From the NCBI GenBank assembly GCA_016938135.1, contig JAFGVD010000010.1, positions 62,001 through 126,000 of the forward strand: a DNA stretch of 64,000 nt, written 5' to 3'. Positions 62,824-64,000 of the stretch are shown here, piece after piece (the stretch's first letter is position 1; every line of letters starts with the position of its first letter). Under the pieces are notes generated by a model, which worked only from the letters and a program-made list of their open reading frames with translations, ran no database searches and was not told the DNA's origin. Source of the stretch: Coriobacteriia bacterium (GTDB lineage: Bacteria; Actinomycetota; Coriobacteriia; Anaerosomatales; Anaerosomataceae). The translations under genes and the position numbers were made by a program.

Positions 62824-63293
62824 TCCTCGAAGACCCGCATGATACGGCGTTCCAGCGCGCCGTTGGCGATGCTGTCGGCAAACTCCTCTGACAGGCAGTG
62901 GATGGTGAAGACGTCTCCCTCGGCATCAACCGTCAGCGTCCCTGGTGTGAGTGTTATCGAGTTGGCAAACGCGACACGGGAGACATCGCGGCGCATCGAA
63001 CACCGGTGGGTGATGATGATCGGCTCGATAGGCATGCGGGGGTCGAGGACCTTTTCGGCCACATAGACGGCTGCCACGATGATCTCTTTGAGGAGCCAGG
63101 CTATGTAGGCGAGCAGTCGTGGGAGCTGTTTGAGCTGAAGGGTGGGAGCGTCTTCTCTCCAGAGGCTCCGCGATGCCCACCAGCCGAGCAATACCGCGAG
63201 AACCGCACCCGTGGCGACGTCAAGAGGAGCCAGCGATCCGGTCATTATCAGCCAGAAGGCGAACAGCGCCAGTGAGGATTGAGCGATCTTCAC
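62820..63293 (-). CDS. mrpE: Mrp antiporter subunit E
   Basis: The 157-residue product has two or three N-terminal helices and a soluble C-terminal domain with the MrpE features YIAWLLKEIIVAAVYVAEKVLDP and ANSITLTPGTLTVDAEGDVFTIHCL. It starts at GTG within GTGA, overlapping the GGDEF-like gene stop. First of the Mrp subunits in this operon. Confidence 0.93.
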   Translation of the reverse strand: MKIAQSSLALFAFWLIMTGSLAPLDVATGAVLAVLLGWWASRSLWREDAPTLQLKQLPRLLAYIAWLLKEIIVAAVYVAEKVLDPRMPIEPIIITHRCSMRRDVSRVAFANSITLTPGTLTVDAEGDVFTIHCLSEEFADSIANGALERRIMRVFEE

Positions 63294-64000
63294 GAGGGGA
63301 CCTGCAGGCTATCGAATGTGACGCTCGGGCTATGGTCAGCTACCGGCTGGTGTTGACGTAGCTGGCCTGTCACAAGACGTATGAGCTCATCCTGATCCGC
63401 CGCATCCGCCGGGTACGCCGCAGACGCCGTGGAAGCGGTCACTCTCGTGACCGGGTCGATGACGTCACCCTCGAACTCGGCGATAGCGACGGCATTTTGG
63501 ACGCGCTCGGCGACCAGGTGGGCCCGCTCGCTGGATGCGAATGGCAAGATCACCGCGAACTCGGTAGGGCTGAATCGGGCGACGATGTCGGTGTCACGCG
63601 ATGACATGCGCATGAGGTCCGCGACATGGCTGAGCATAAGGTCGGCCTTGTAGTGCCCGTAGCGCTCCTTGAATCCCTGGTAGTCATCCACTGAGAGGAC
63701 GATGAGTCCCACCGGTGTGGAGTAGCGGTCGCAGCGCCGTATCTCCTCGTTCAATCGGTTGTGCAGATAGTCGCACTTGTACAGGCCGGTGAGCTGGTCG
63801 CGGATCGACGCTTGCTCCAACACCGCAGCGTGTTGCTCCTGGCGGTGGGCCTGCAGCCCTATGACCACACCTGACAGCAGGAATACCGTCATGCCAAGAG
63901 TGAACTGGGGTATTGATGCGGCCGTTGTCGCCGATTCCCGTGTGACAGCCACGACCAGCGCAGTGACCAGCGCGCTGGCGATGAGCGCGCCGGAGATATG
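63290..64000 (-). CDS. Membrane protein with degenerate GGDEF domain (5' end outside window)
   Basis: At least 236 residues; the frame is open to the window edge and reads into further membrane helices (ISGALIASALVTALVVAV and TLGMTVFLLSGVVIGLQ). A GGDEF-type domain follows (RDQLTGLYKCDYLHNRL, then SVDDYQGFKERYG). The signature loop GGDEF is replaced by SPTEF in RFSPTEFAVILPF. Without the two glycines, diguanylate cyclase activity is unlikely; such domains may bind nucleotides or partners. Its stop overlaps mrpE by 4 bases, so it may be co-expressed with the antiporter. Confidence 0.8.
   Translation of the reverse strand, partial: HISGALIASALVTALVVAVTRESATTAASIPQFTLGMTVFLLSGVVIGLQAHRQEQHAAVLEQASIRDQLTGLYKCDYLHNRLNEEIRRCDRYSTPVGLIVLSVDDYQGFKERYGHYKADLMLSHVADLMRMSSRDTDIVARFSPTEFAVILPFASSERAHLVAERVQNAVAIAEFEGDVIDPVTRVTASTASAAYPADAADQDELIRLVTGQLRQHQPVADHSPSVTFDSLQVPS

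Overview
The window looks like chromosome from a high-G+C, probably anaerobic actinobacterium of the Coriobacteriia/OPB41 (Anaerosomatales) kind. This is inferred from gene content: an origin-side dnaN-recF-DUF721-gyrB-gyrA block, many GTG/TTG starts behind strong Shine-Dalgarno sites, CWB2 cell-wall repeats, a candidate selenoprotein, and an Mrp-type complex. No rRNA, IS element, phage gene or CRISPR array was seen.

Layout. 1-7.1 kb (+): end of dnaN, recF, a DUF721 protein, gyrB, a two-helix membrane protein, gyrA. 7.3-10.1 kb (+): MFS transporter and a sensorless NarL-type kinase/regulator pair. 10.1-13.2 kb (-): three-gene operon of exported proteins, one a membrane-anchored Ig-fold chaperone-like protein, with strong mRNA hairpins. 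13.5-17.7 kb (+): HAD phosphatase and a MacAB-like adaptor/ATPase/permease. 17.7-23.7 kb: bifunctional nuclease, tRNA-Ile, and an ABC-2 exporter operon headed by a GbsR/MarR-type regulator, then a baeRF-like protein. 23.9-35.4 kb: a secreted subtilase with three CWB2 repeats, facing a 2915-residue cyclic-beta-glucan-synthase-like protein.

35.5-39.4 kb holds the most unusual material. A thioredoxin-like lipoprotein has an in-frame TGA at the first redox Cys position (U-P-S-C), and a SECIS-like hairpin follows at the right distance. Next to it is about 400 bp of non-coding DNA packed with RNA-like structure. Then come three P-II genes and amtB, with GlnR-like boxes ahead of both P-II transcription units, and tRNA-Ala.

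39.5-49 kb: class I glutamine amidotransferase, a second ABC-2 exporter, a PsiE-like protein, an EamA transporter, acylphosphatase, a PAS/GAF hybrid sensor kinase coupled to a nitroreductase-like protein, and a ferredoxin-type protein. 49-64 kb (-) is an ion-transport island: ClC channel with CBS domains, CPA2 antiporter, CBS protein, an odd PfkB-family kinase, then a translationally coupled Mrp cluster (E-F-G-DUF4040-B-C-D) followed by three more antiporter-like subunits. The last of these has a 315-residue C-terminal extension. The cluster is headed by a membrane protein with a degenerate GGDEF domain that runs off the window.

Membrane bioenergetics and cation balance, nitrogen sensing and envelope redox chemistry dominate the recognisable functions. 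Base composition appears to rise from about 50% G+C near recF to well above 60% further in.
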